This document shows positions 29,769 through 37,778 of a stretch of DNA of 64,000 nucleotides, in pieces (position 1 is the stretch's first letter; every line of letters begins with the position of its first letter). The position numbers and the translations under genes were made by a program. The stretch spans positions 62,001 through 126,000 of the forward strand of contig NZ_AP026678.1 of assembly GCF_025998815.1 (NCBI RefSeq), in the 5' to 3' direction. Origin of the DNA: Ignavibacterium sp. GTDB taxonomy: Bacteria > Bacteroidota > Ignavibacteria > Ignavibacteriales > Ignavibacteriaceae. A model generated the notes under the pieces. It ran no database searches. It saw only the letters and a list, made by a program, of their open reading frames with translations, and had not been told where the DNA came from.

Positions 29769-31334
29769 TCAATTTGTATCTACCTGAAAAACAGAATCGA
29801 GTACTGTTCCATCAACCCATTTTACAATGGCAACAACTTTATCTTTATTCAACTTTGGTTTAGCAGGTTTTCCACCACAGATTGTATCGACTTCTTTCTT
29901 TATTTCTTTTATATCACGAATTGGTAGTGATGAATCTTTTACTGCTTTCAATAAATCTTTTCGTTTTGGATTTATCGCTATTCCTCTTTCAGTTACAATC
30001 ACATCAATAAGTTCTCCAGGACCACAAAGAGTAGTAACTTCATCAACAATTACAGGAATTCTGTCACGGAAAGATGGAATAGCAAGTATTGTACATTTTG
30101 AGTAAAGACAATTCTGCCAACCTCCTATTCCATGTAATAGATAACCGTCGGAGTGCGTTACAACATTTGCATTAAAGTTTATATCGACTTCAGTCGCACC
30201 AAGAATCGCAGCATCAACGATTGAAGCGAAATTCCCTTTACCATGAAAATTGTAACTCGTGAAAGGCGAAGTATTTATATGATTAGGATTTTCCCGAAGA
30301 CTTTTAACACCTTCGAGATCAAAAGTTTGCCCATCAAGAATGTAATCGGTGAACCCTTCATTCAAAAGTTCAACAAGATATTTAGTGCTTCCTCCACGAA
30401 CGAATCTTGCTTTAACATTTTTTGCTTTCATTCGTTCTTTCAGAAATGGAATGAATGCAAGAGAAGTTCCGCCTGCACCTGCCTGAAATGAAAATCCATC
30501 TTTCATTATTCCTGCTTCATCAAGAAATTGTGCAATGTATTCAGCAATTAAAAGTCTGTCAGGTGACTTGGTAATTTCAGTTGTTCCGGAGACAATTTTT
30601 GAGGGATCACCAATTGAATCAATCTTGACTACATAATCAACATTGTTACCCTGAATCATCCAGGGATAGCAGGGAAATGGAACAAGATTATCGGTTACAA
30701 CAATTACTTTATCGGCATATTCCGAATCCACCAGTGCAAAACCAAGTGGTCCACAAGCTGCAGGACCACGGTCTCCGGTTGCATTTCCAAAAGAATCTGC
30801 AGTAGGTGCAGCAATAACAGCTATATCAATGTGAACTTCTCCATCCTGCACTGCCTGATATCTTCCTCCGTGTGAACGAAGGACTCCAACTCCTTTCATC
30901 TTACCTTCGGAAGTAAATTTTCCTAAAGGTCCGTTCATACTTCCTTCGATGTGATGGATCGTTCCGTCTTCAAGATACTTTATTAAGTGTTGATGGACTG
31001 GAAATGATGCAGAAGGAAACCATCTTATATTTTTTATTCCCATCTCGTGAATGATATCAAATAAAATATTGGTAACATAGTCACCGTTTCGAAAATGATG
31101 GTGAGTTGAAATTGTCATTCCATCTTTTATTCCAGCTTTCTTCAAAGCAGTATTTAAATCTTTTACTAGTTTATTTCCATCCCACGGATAATCAACACAA
31201 CTCCTGATTGGTGGTTTTGCTTTGTAACCTGTTGGTTTGTGTTTGTTGACTCCCTTAAAGGGAATTTGCTCTTGTCCGTTTACTTCGGTTGGAACTAATC
31301 TTCCAGCAGCGTTTTTTATTAATTTCATATTCAT
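29769..31334 (-). CDS. citF: Citrate lyase alpha subunit (citrate CoA-transferase)
   Basis: CitF swaps the acetyl group of the acetyl-ACP prosthetic thioester for citrate, forming citryl-ACP. It has 521 residues, the family's size. The N-terminus NAAGRLVPTEVNGQEQIPF and the segment THHHFRNGDYV are characteristic, as are GNATGDRGPAACGPLGFA and the late CGPGELIDVIVTERGIAINP. It follows the fused citD-citE gene by 80 bp and precedes the patatin gene. citC, citX and citG, needed to make and load the prosthetic group, are not in the window. Confidence 0.94.
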   Translation of the reverse strand: MNMKLIKNAAGRLVPTEVNGQEQIPFKGVNKHKPTGYKAKPPIRSCVDYPWDGNKLVKDLNTALKKAGIKDGMTISTHHHFRNGDYVTNILFDIIHEMGIKNIRWFPSASFPVHQHLIKYLEDGTIHHIEGSMNGPLGKFTSEGKMKGVGVLRSHGGRYQAVQDGEVHIDIAVIAAPTADSFGNATGDRGPAACGPLGFALVDSEYADKVIVVTDNLVPFPCYPWMIQGNNVDYVVKIDSIGDPSKIVSGTTEITKSPDRLLIAEYIAQFLDEAGIMKDGFSFQAGAGGTSLAFIPFLKERMKAKNVKARFVRGGSTKYLVELLNEGFTDYILDGQTFDLEGVKSLRENPNHINTSPFTSYNFHGKGNFASIVDAAILGATEVDINFNANVVTHSDGYLLHGIGGWQNCLYSKCTILAIPSFRDRIPVIVDEVTTLCGPGELIDVIVTERGIAINPKRKDLLKAVKDSSLPIRDIKEIKKEVDTICGGKPAKPKLNKDKVVAIVKWVDGTVLDSVFQVDTN

Positions 31335-31349
31335 TCCTTTGTGAAATGG

Positions 31350-31400
31350 TACGCAGATTTTTATGATTATTATGATTTGTTATGATTTTAAAAAATCATA
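31350..31400. repeat. Iterated-word intergenic repeat (TATGATT type) with hairpin
   Basis: The citE-citF gap holds ACGCAGATTTT followed by TATGATT words repeated three times. It ends in a 9-bp inverted repeat TATGATTTT-AA-AAAATCATA (31381-31400). No coding content. Confidence 0.5.
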
Positions 31401-31414
31401 ATGAATAAGTTTAA

Positions 31415-32647
31415 TCAGTGTACTACTTCCTTTCTCCAATTTTTGTTTAACAGATTATTTTGAATTGCAAGGTCAATTGTTTTAATTGCTCTTTTAACTA
31501 CAGGTGGATCAATCATCTTACTTCCCAGTGCTACAACACCAAGTCCTTTTTTCTCAGCTTCTTCAAATGCAAGTACAATTTTTTTAGCTTTCTCAATTTC
31601 ATCTGCAGTTGGAGCAAATGCCTGATGCACAACAGGAATTTGTCTTGGATGAATGCAACCTTTTCCTTCAAATCCAAGTGACTTTGCTTCAATAACACTT
31701 TGACGAAGACCTTCCATATCTGCAACATCAGAAAATACTGTATCAATTGGTTGAATGCTTGCAGCACGAGCTGCATTAACTAACATCTGTCGGGCAAAAA
31801 TACTTTCGCGTCCTTCATTTGTTCTTTGAGTACCGATGTCTGCTGTGTAATCTTCCAATCCGATTGCGAGAGCACAATTCAGTTTTGATCCTGAGGCAAT
31901 TTCATAAGATTTTATAACACCAAGTGCGCTTTCAATTATCGGCATAAAATAAATTTCTGATTTTATATCAAATTGTTTTTTTAGTTTCTCAACTTCTTTT
32001 TCTACTGCTTTTACCTGTTCGGCAGATTCGCATTTAGGAATTAAAATCACATGTACATTATGTGGAACTATAAATTTCAAATCATCAATTCCTTTTGGTA
32101 ATTGATTTATTCTCACCATTCTTTCTGCACCATAAAAATCAACTGAACGAAGCGCATTTCTAACCAGCAATTGAGCGGCATCTTTTTCAGATGGCGCAAC
32201 TGAATCTTCAAGATCTAGAATTATTCCATCAGGCGAATGTAATCCTGCGTTAATAAAAAATTTCGGTTCATTGCCAGGCAGATATAATCTTGTTCTTCTT
32301 AATCTGTCTTTGGTAGTTGTATATTCGTTCTGTTTAATAAATGGCAGAAGGAATTCTTTTTTAGTATTTGGGAATAATCTTTTTACGGCGAGTTCGAATC
32401 TTGCTGCGATAACAAAAGGTAATGCACCGTAGTCTTCGCAAATTATTTTTGCATTTTTCAGATTAAAGTAATCGCACATCTCAAATATTAATTCGCGGAT
32501 TGATTCTCCGTACATTACTTCTACTTTACTTTTCAACTCGAGTTTAATCCCACCAGATTCCTTAAGTTGAATTTCTATGTAACAATCCGAGCGAATGTTA
32601 TCGCCACGTTTACCTGCAATACTTTTGTTCAAGGTTTTGGTTTTCAT
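31415..32647 (-). CDS. citE: Citrate lyase acyl carrier (CitD) - beta subunit (CitE) fusion
   Basis: 410 residues, about 110 longer than usual CitE. Residues 1-110 align with the citrate lyase acyl carrier protein CitD. They have an AGKRGDNIRSDCYIEI start whose Ser20 fits the prosthetic-group serine, then VEVMYGESIRELIFEM and the CitD signature region EDYGALPFVIAARFE. Residues about 115-405 are the HpcH/HpaI-fold CitE with RTRLYLPGNEPKF, DGIILDLEDSVAP and GKGCIHPRQIPVV. CitE cleaves citryl-ACP to oxaloacetate and acetyl-ACP. No separate citD is present in this cluster. The fusion would tether carrier and lyase. Confidence 0.88.
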   Translation of the reverse strand: MKTKTLNKSIAGKRGDNIRSDCYIEIQLKESGGIKLELKSKVEVMYGESIRELIFEMCDYFNLKNAKIICEDYGALPFVIAARFELAVKRLFPNTKKEFLLPFIKQNEYTTTKDRLRRTRLYLPGNEPKFFINAGLHSPDGIILDLEDSVAPSEKDAAQLLVRNALRSVDFYGAERMVRINQLPKGIDDLKFIVPHNVHVILIPKCESAEQVKAVEKEVEKLKKQFDIKSEIYFMPIIESALGVIKSYEIASGSKLNCALAIGLEDYTADIGTQRTNEGRESIFARQMLVNAARAASIQPIDTVFSDVADMEGLRQSVIEAKSLGFEGKGCIHPRQIPVVHQAFAPTADEIEKAKKIVLAFEEAEKKGLGVVALGSKMIDPPVVKRAIKTIDLAIQNNLLNKNWRKEVVH

Positions 32648-32691
32648 AATTTTATTTCTTGAAATGATTAATTGTTTGCTTCACTATTAAT

Positions 32692-32760
32692 TTTAGTCAG
32701 TAATTGTCATTGTTATTCAATGATGGTCATTTATAGTCATTAGTCAGTTTTAGTCATTTA
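32692..32760. repeat. Iterated-word repeat (AGTCATT type), left arm around the IVP gene
   Basis: Multiple AGTCATT/GTCATT/AGTCAGT words in series. In reverse complement it matches the array at 33138-33176 on the other side of the four-helix-bundle gene, so the two form an inverted pair. The stop codon of that gene lies inside this arm. Confidence 0.6.
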
Positions 32761-33119
32761 TTGTTTGGAGTTCTACCAATAGTTTTGATGTAATTATTCA
32801 ATTTGACTCCAATTGTTTCAATCTCAGTAATAAGTTCGAGATAAATCTTTTCTTCTATGAGTTTTCTGTTAAAAGCTTTTCGAATCCAGGTTTTAGTTTC
32901 ATATAGAGAGCCTCTTGAATAATAACAAAACTGTTTATTCTCTTTATAAAAATATCTCCCGAACCCTTCACTTAAATTTGCTGCAACCGAATCAACAGCT
33001 CTCATTAACTGCTTACCAACGACATCCTTTGCAAAATAATCCCATTCAATAACAATATTCCAAATCCTTTCAGCAATGTTCATTGACAATTGATAAACTT
33101 GCAACTCTTCTAATTTCAC
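32754..33119 (-). CDS. Four-helix-bundle protein (23S rRNA intervening-sequence protein family)
   Basis: 121 residues from a GTG at 33119 that has GGAGG four bases upstream. A longer TTG start at 33176 would begin inside the flanking repeat and is unlikely. The sequence fits the IVP/S23 family: LEELQVYQLSMNIAERIW, LMRAVDSVAANLSEGFGRY, and a C-terminal helix with KLNNYIKTIG. Such genes occur in intervening sequences of 23S rRNA and as free genes; their function is unknown. Here it sits between prpD and citE, bracketed by inverted arrays of GTCATT words, so it looks like an inserted cassette. Confidence 0.82.
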   Translation of the reverse strand: MKLEELQVYQLSMNIAERIWNIVIEWDYFAKDVVGKQLMRAVDSVAANLSEGFGRYFYKENKQFCYYSRGSLYETKTWIRKAFNRKLIEEKIYLELITEIETIGVKLNNYIKTIGRTPNNK

Positions 33120-33137
33120 TTCACCTCCGTTTATAAG

Positions 33138-33176
33138 ACAAATGACTAAAAATGACTTAATGACCACAAATGACAA
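33138..33176. repeat. Iterated-word repeat (AATGAC type), right arm around the IVP gene
   Basis: AATGAC words occur at about 10-base intervals (AATGACTAAAAATGACTTAA, then TGACCACAAATGAC). They are inverted relative to the array at 32692-32760. Confidence 0.6.
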
Positions 33177-33180
33177 TAAT

Positions 33181-34614
33181 TCATAAAATCATCTTCTTCA
33201 TAAACTCTCTGGCAGTCATCAACTCTGCATTAAAGATTGCGTCCTTTATTTCTTTTCTTCTTCCGGCAACAAGAAGTTTTTCAGAAAGTCCTTCGAATTT
33301 ATTATCAAGGTCTTCCATTGTCATCGGTTCGCGCGGATCACCTTTTGGATATTCAAGATATTCCGAAAATTCTCTTCCGTCTTTTGTCTTTATTACTACT
33401 TTACTTGGTTGTTTTGCCGGAAACATTTTTTCAAACTCTTCAGATGCTTCACCATGAATTTTATCAATCACTTCCCATATTCTCGGGTCTTTAAGTTTCT
33501 CTTCGGAGAAAGATTGAGTTGTAATTTTATGATCTACCAAAGCGGCTGCAATACAATAGGGAAGTGAATGATCTGCAGTCTCACGAGACTCCGGACGATA
33601 TTTGTGCGGATCAAAAAGTATATCGCAAGCTCTTGCTATTGTTGTGATTGTTACAGATTCAATCTGATCATAAGATATGTTATTCTTAGTTACCACTTTT
33701 AGTGTTGCAGAAATGTGAGTATGAGTTAATGCTTCAGTAGGGAATGCCTTCATACTGCATTCAAGGATTTTATAGGAGTCACCAAGTCCACCAATAAGTT
33801 TATCAACATCCCATTTCCATTCACCAAGAGTTTCGCGTCCCTGCATCTGAACAGGTTTAACTTTCTGTTCTTTTACATCCCAACCAAAGAAACAGTCCAT
33901 AAATCCTTCTTTACCTTCAAATACTGCTTCAGTTCCTGTGTAACCTCTTTGAGCCATCATTGCTGCAAAAACTCCGGACTGAACGGCCATCGGATCAACA
34001 GTGTTTTTCATCATTGTAAGTTTGCCAGCAGTCGGACATCCAATTGTATGATTGTGGCTTCCGTTTATTCCAATTGCATTTACCATCTGCTCAACTGTCA
34101 ATCCAAGAATTTTTCCTGCAACAATGGGAGAGACAAATTGGGTTAGTGTTGCGTGATGCCATTTTCTTTCACGAATTCCTGGTACAGCAAATTCACAAAG
34201 TCGTTGTTCAAATTCATAAGCAAGAACGATTGCTGTAATAACTTCTTCCATTGATGCACCAACCATTTCAGCAGTTGCAAGTGCTGCTGGAATCAGGTCT
34301 GATGGATGAGATGGATCTTCTTTCCAGTAAATATCATTGAAGTCAAGTGCACGAATCATAAGAGAGTTTACCAGTGTAGCATTAACTGCAGGAATTTTAT
34401 CTCCAAATACCAATACCGTTGCTTCTTCGGTTCCTCCCATATCTTTGTAGATGTTACGAATTATTCTAACATCCTTTGTGTGATATCCACCGAAAGCACA
34501 TCCTACAGAATCGTAGAGATATCTTTTTACTTCGTGGATAACTTCTTTTGGTAAGTCTTTGTATTGCAGATTAACTGCAAACTCAGCGATTGTTCTTGAG
34601 ATGGATTTGTTCAT
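33181..34614 (-). CDS. MmgE/PrpD family protein (2-methylcitrate dehydratase-like)
   Basis: 477 residues of the MmgE/PrpD fold. Visible are YDSVGCAFGGY near the N-terminus, the conserved DFNDIYWKEDPSHPSDLIPAAL region, GINGSHNHTIGCPTAGKL and the late DHSLPYCIAAAL. Family members dehydrate 2-methylcitrate or decarboxylate cis-aconitate; other activities are known. It lies between the aconitase-type gene and citrate lyase, so a citrate or methylcitrate substrate is likely. I see no methylcitrate synthase nearby, so specificity is open. Confidence 0.88.
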   Translation of the reverse strand: MNKSISRTIAEFAVNLQYKDLPKEVIHEVKRYLYDSVGCAFGGYHTKDVRIIRNIYKDMGGTEEATVLVFGDKIPAVNATLVNSLMIRALDFNDIYWKEDPSHPSDLIPAALATAEMVGASMEEVITAIVLAYEFEQRLCEFAVPGIRERKWHHATLTQFVSPIVAGKILGLTVEQMVNAIGINGSHNHTIGCPTAGKLTMMKNTVDPMAVQSGVFAAMMAQRGYTGTEAVFEGKEGFMDCFFGWDVKEQKVKPVQMQGRETLGEWKWDVDKLIGGLGDSYKILECSMKAFPTEALTHTHISATLKVVTKNNISYDQIESVTITTIARACDILFDPHKYRPESRETADHSLPYCIAAALVDHKITTQSFSEEKLKDPRIWEVIDKIHGEASEEFEKMFPAKQPSKVVIKTKDGREFSEYLEYPKGDPREPMTMEDLDNKFEGLSEKLLVAGRRKEIKDAIFNAELMTAREFMKKMIL

Positions 34615-34650
34615 AAAATTTCCTCTGATAAATTTTTTAGTGATTGGAAC

Positions 34651-34686
34651 ACGGATTTAACTGATTTAACAGATTTAAACGGATTT
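34651..34686. repeat. Iterated-word repeat (ACGGATTTAAC type), left arm around the GxxExxY pseudogene
   Basis: Words ACGGATTTAA, CTGATTTAAC, AGATTTAAAC and GGATTT follow one another. The array is inverted relative to 35067-35107. Confidence 0.6.
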
Positions 34687-35043
34687 TTTAAATTCATTTT
34701 CGAAAATTTGTCTCTTGAATTGTGGCTTCTTATCAAAGTTCAATAGAAGTCCAACTTAGATTTCTGTCGCTTTAAGATAATTCAAAAGTTGATTTTCATG
34801 TTCTTCTATTATTCCTTCAGCGGCTTTAATTTCTATTATAATTTTATTCTCAACAATTATATCAGCAAAATATTCTCCAACTATATGACTTTTGTAAAAC
34901 ACTTTGATTTGTTTTTGTTTCTCACATTATAAATTCATCAATTTTAATTCAGGCATTAAAGCATTTTCATATACTTTCTCTAAAAATCCATAGCCCAGTG
35001 TATTATATACATTATAAAAAGCTCTAATAATTTTTTCTGTAAT
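34675..35043 (-). pseudogene. GxxExxY family pseudogene
   Basis: On the minus strand one frame of 123 codons reads as a GxxExxY protein. It includes ITEKIIRAFYNVYNTLGYG, then FLEKVYENAL with the naming Gly/Glu/Tyr residues, VFYKSHIVGEYFADIIVE, KIIIEIKAAEGIIEEH and QLLNYLKATEI. Two in-frame TAA codons interrupt it (34927-34929 and 34756-34758), each at a place where relatives usually have Lys or Glu, and no frameshift is needed. The family is probably nuclease-like but uncharacterised. It is bracketed by inverted ACGGATT-type word arrays, like the IVP gene nearby. It occupies the 495-bp gap between prpD and the aconitase gene. Confidence 0.82.
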
Positions 35044-35066
35044 ATCCTGATATTAAAACTGCATTT

Positions 35067-35107
35067 AAATCTGTTTTGATCCGTTCAATCTGTTTAATCC
35101 GTGATCC
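35067..35107. repeat. Iterated-word repeat (AATCTGTTT/ATCCGT type), right arm around the GxxExxY pseudogene
   Basis: Reads AAATCTGTTTTGATCCGTTC and then AATCTGTTTAATCCGTGATCC. Reverse-complemented it matches the left arm at 34651-34686. Confidence 0.6.
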
Positions 35108-35109
35108 TA

Positions 35110-37083
35110 TTAACTTCCGAGGTTCTTTTTTACCCATTCCTCAAGTCCTCCAGTGACAATTAATTCCTGTGCAGCTTCACCGACCGGATCAATTGTATAT
35201 GACTTGCTATCAACATTAATGACTGAATTCTGAAAATCAATCTTTGCAATCATTCCGGTTTTAACTGTCAGTTTTTGTGCACCAAATTTTGCTTTCAAAT
35301 CATTTATCAGTTCAGGGCATTCAATCAGAAGAAATCCATTATTCAAAGCATTTCGTTTATATGTTTCATTAAAAGTTCCGGCAATAACTAACTGAATACC
35401 TTTATACTTTAACGCTGTTGCAGCTTGTTCACGCGAAGAGCCTGTACCGAAATTAAATCCACCTACAAGAATATCACCAGCTTTTGCAATCTTTACAAAT
35501 TCAGGATCATAATTCTCCATTACAACTTCAGCTTGTTGTTGCGGAGTCATATCATCATTATAAGTGTATTTGCCGGGGTAAATTCCATCAGTATTAAGAT
35601 TATCCTGGTGACAAAAAATTAATTCTCCTTCAACAACTGGTTTGAAGCCCTCTATAATTTTTACGGTTGTTTTCTTATCAGCTTTCTTTGAATTTACTTT
35701 AACACTACCGAGAATTTTATGACCACCATTATTCCAGTTGTAATCAATCTTTCCTGCAATTGCCGATGAAGCTACAACCGCAGGAGAAGCAAGATAGGCA
35801 AATGCATTCGGCGAGCCCATTCTTCCTTTAAAGTTTCTGTTGGTTGCAGAAATTCCCACCTCGCCGTCTTCAAGCAGTCCGGTTCCCAAACCAATACAAG
35901 GACCGCAACCCGGAGGAAGAGGAATTGCACCAGCTTCAAGTAAAGTTTGCCAATAACCAAGTTTTTCAGCTTCTTTCTGCACTTCACTTGATGCGGCAGC
36001 AATATAAAATTTTACTCCTTCGGCTACTTTTTTCCCTTTAACAACCTCTGCTGCTTCTTTAATATCATCAAGTCTGCTATTAACACAGGAAACGAGATAG
36101 GCTTTATTGATTTTAACATCCTTATTTTTTAATTCAGAAACTGGTGCGAAAGTTTTAACTGTGTTTGGTCCGGAAACAAAAGGTTCGATGGTAGATAAAT
36201 CAATTATAAGTTCCTTTGCATAGAATGCATCTTCATCTGCTTTCAAAATGTTTTTTTCAAGTTCATCAATTCGTTTATTGTTCACCCTTGGATGAATACC
36301 ATTTCCATCAATGTCTGATGCAACTCCTTCTAGTCCGCGTTTGGAAATATAGTCGGCACGATTTCTTAACCATTGAATAGTTATTTCATCAACCGGGAAA
36401 ACTCCTGCAAGTGCACCCCATTCTGTTGTCATATTAGAAATTGCAAGTCGTTCATCTACTGATAAACTTTTTACTCCGTCTCCGACAAATTCAATAGCAT
36501 GATTTAATACTTCATCGTGATTAAAGTATCCGCATAAAGCAATAATCAAATCTTTGCCGGTTACTCCTTTTCTTAATTTGCCGGTTAAAGTAACTCTGGC
36601 AATCGGAGGAACCTGCCACCAGGTTCTTCCTGTAGCCCAGATTGCAGCAGCATCAGTTCTTACGATTGGAGTACCAAGACAACCTAATCCACCATACATA
36701 TTTGAATGACTATCAGATGCAACTGCCATTGTTAGAGGCCAGGCATAACCTTCTTCGCACATAATCTGATGTCCGATTCCTCTTCCCGCCGGATAAAAAT
36801 CGGCTCCCATAGTCTTAGCAAACTCTTCAATCTTTTTATACTTCTCAAGATTCTTTTCGGATTTATCCTGCACATTATGATCAAGTGTGATTACCACCTG
36901 TCTTGGATTGGCAAGTTTTGTTGCACCGATTGATTTGAACTTGGGAATCACTGCACCAGTATTGTCGTGCGTCATTACATAAGCAGGTTTGATTGAAAGA
37001 TAATCACCTGCGTGAACTTCGTGCTGCGGAGTTAATCCAACAGCAAACCTTTGAGCTATTTTTTCTATTAGTGTTTGACTCAT
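35110..37083 (-). CDS. Aconitate hydratase family enzyme
   Basis: A [4Fe-4S] hydro-lyase, 657 residues from the ATG at 37083, which has GGAG at the right distance; a TTG seven codons upstream is unlikely. Visible are [25 protein letters not shown], the cluster cysteines in SCVNSRLDD and [25 protein letters not shown], and the swivelling C-terminal domain with [18 protein letters not shown]. The family interconverts citrate and isocitrate; homoaconitase and isopropylmalate isomerase are relatives. The single-chain form and its position between an isocitrate-dehydrogenase-type gene and citrate lyase favour aconitase. Confidence 0.9.
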   Translation of the reverse strand: MSQTLIEKIAQRFAVGLTPQHEVHAGDYLSIKPAYVMTHDNTGAVIPKFKSIGATKLANPRQVVITLDHNVQDKSEKNLEKYKKIEEFAKTMGADFYPAGRGIGHQIMCEEGYAWPLTMAVASDSHSNMYGGLGCLGTPIVRTDAAAIWATGRTWWQVPPIARVTLTGKLRKGVTGKDLIIALCGYFNHDEVLNHAIEFVGDGVKSLSVDERLAISNMTTEWGALAGVFPVDEITIQWLRNRADYISKRGLEGVASDIDGNGIHPRVNNKRIDELEKNILKADEDAFYAKELIIDLSTIEPFVSGPNTVKTFAPVSELKNKDVKINKAYLVSCVNSRLDDIKEAAEVVKGKKVAEGVKFYIAAASSEVQKEAEKLGYWQTLLEAGAIPLPPGCGPCIGLGTGLLEDGEVGISATNRNFKGRMGSPNAFAYLASPAVVASSAIAGKIDYNWNNGGHKILGSVKVNSKKADKKTTVKIIEGFKPVVEGELIFCHQDNLNTDGIYPGKYTYNDDMTPQQQAEVVMENYDPEFVKIAKAGDILVGGFNFGTGSSREQAATALKYKGIQLVIAGTFNETYKRNALNNGFLLIECPELINDLKAKFGAQKLTVKTGMIAKIDFQNSVINVDSKSYTIDPVGEAAQELIVTGGLEEWVKKNLGS

Positions 37084-37107
37084 AGTTATCTCCATAAAAA
37101 ACAATGG

Positions 37108-37133
37108 AACACTGATGACACAGATGAGACTGT
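37108..37133. repeat. Short iterated-word repeat (ACACTGATGACACAGATGA type)
   Basis: Degenerate GATGA/ACAGATG words lie in the gap before the aconitase gene, in the same style as other cluster gaps. Low information content; no coding function. Confidence 0.35.
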
Positions 37134-37177
37134 TCTGCGCTGACCCGCAAAATCAGCTTCATCTGCGTGCAATTGTT

Positions 37178-37711
37178 TTAAGCCTTAAAAGGATCGAACG
37201 ATACAAAATCTGCATGATGAACAATTATTGCTTCAACACTTCGTTTTGCAAGATCACCTTCTTTTGCGTGATAAGCAATAATATGCTGAACCTCAGGTGG
37301 AAGACCGAATCTGTCCGCAATCGCGACTCCACTGAATGGATGACGAAGTAATTTTCCTGCTTTACTTGTTGTAAGTTGTCCATCAACTTTATCATATTCT
37401 ATTAACTTACCAACATCAATCAGAATTGCGCCTGCAATAAGAATATCCATATCAATCTTAATTTCATCACCAAAATTTTCTTTCATTCGTTTTGCAATAT
37501 CTACAGAAAGCTGAACAGCAGTTCGTTTATGATTCATAAAAGAAATTTTGCAATCTTTAATCAGAAGTGAAAAGGGAATTACTTCAAGATCTTCAGGACT
37601 GAGAACCGAATTTTCAATTGCATAAATCCAGCAGTCAAGAACTTTTTCCCGTAATTGCTCATCTTTAATCCATTTTATTTCAGGCCAGATAGATAAAACT
37701 TTTTCGCGCAT
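37178..37711 (-). CDS. HD-domain protein with altered HD motif
   Basis: 177 residues with the HD-superfamily layout: His61 in FMNHKRTAV, then AGAILIDVGKLIEY where the motif pair is Ile98-Asp99 instead of His-Asp, then HPFSGV (His124), YHAKEGD (His148) and VHHADFVSFDP (His165/166, Asp168). Loss of the motif His would remove one metal ligand, so canonical phosphohydrolase activity may be reduced or changed. It lies between cstA and the aconitase gene in the same orientation. Substrate unknown. Confidence 0.72.
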   Translation of the reverse strand: MREKVLSIWPEIKWIKDEQLREKVLDCWIYAIENSVLSPEDLEVIPFSLLIKDCKISFMNHKRTAVQLSVDIAKRMKENFGDEIKIDMDILIAGAILIDVGKLIEYDKVDGQLTTSKAGKLLRHPFSGVAIADRFGLPPEVQHIIAYHAKEGDLAKRSVEAIIVHHADFVSFDPFKA

Positions 37712-37778
37712 ATTATCTCCGAATAATTTTGAACAGATTTATAAGTGTCATTTATATATCACAAACTAATATTGGATT

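Noticed and set aside
33120-33176. Extended N-terminus of the IVP protein from a TTG start
   Set aside because: This segment is made of the flanking repeat words, and a GTG with GGAGG just upstream gives the normal family N-terminus.
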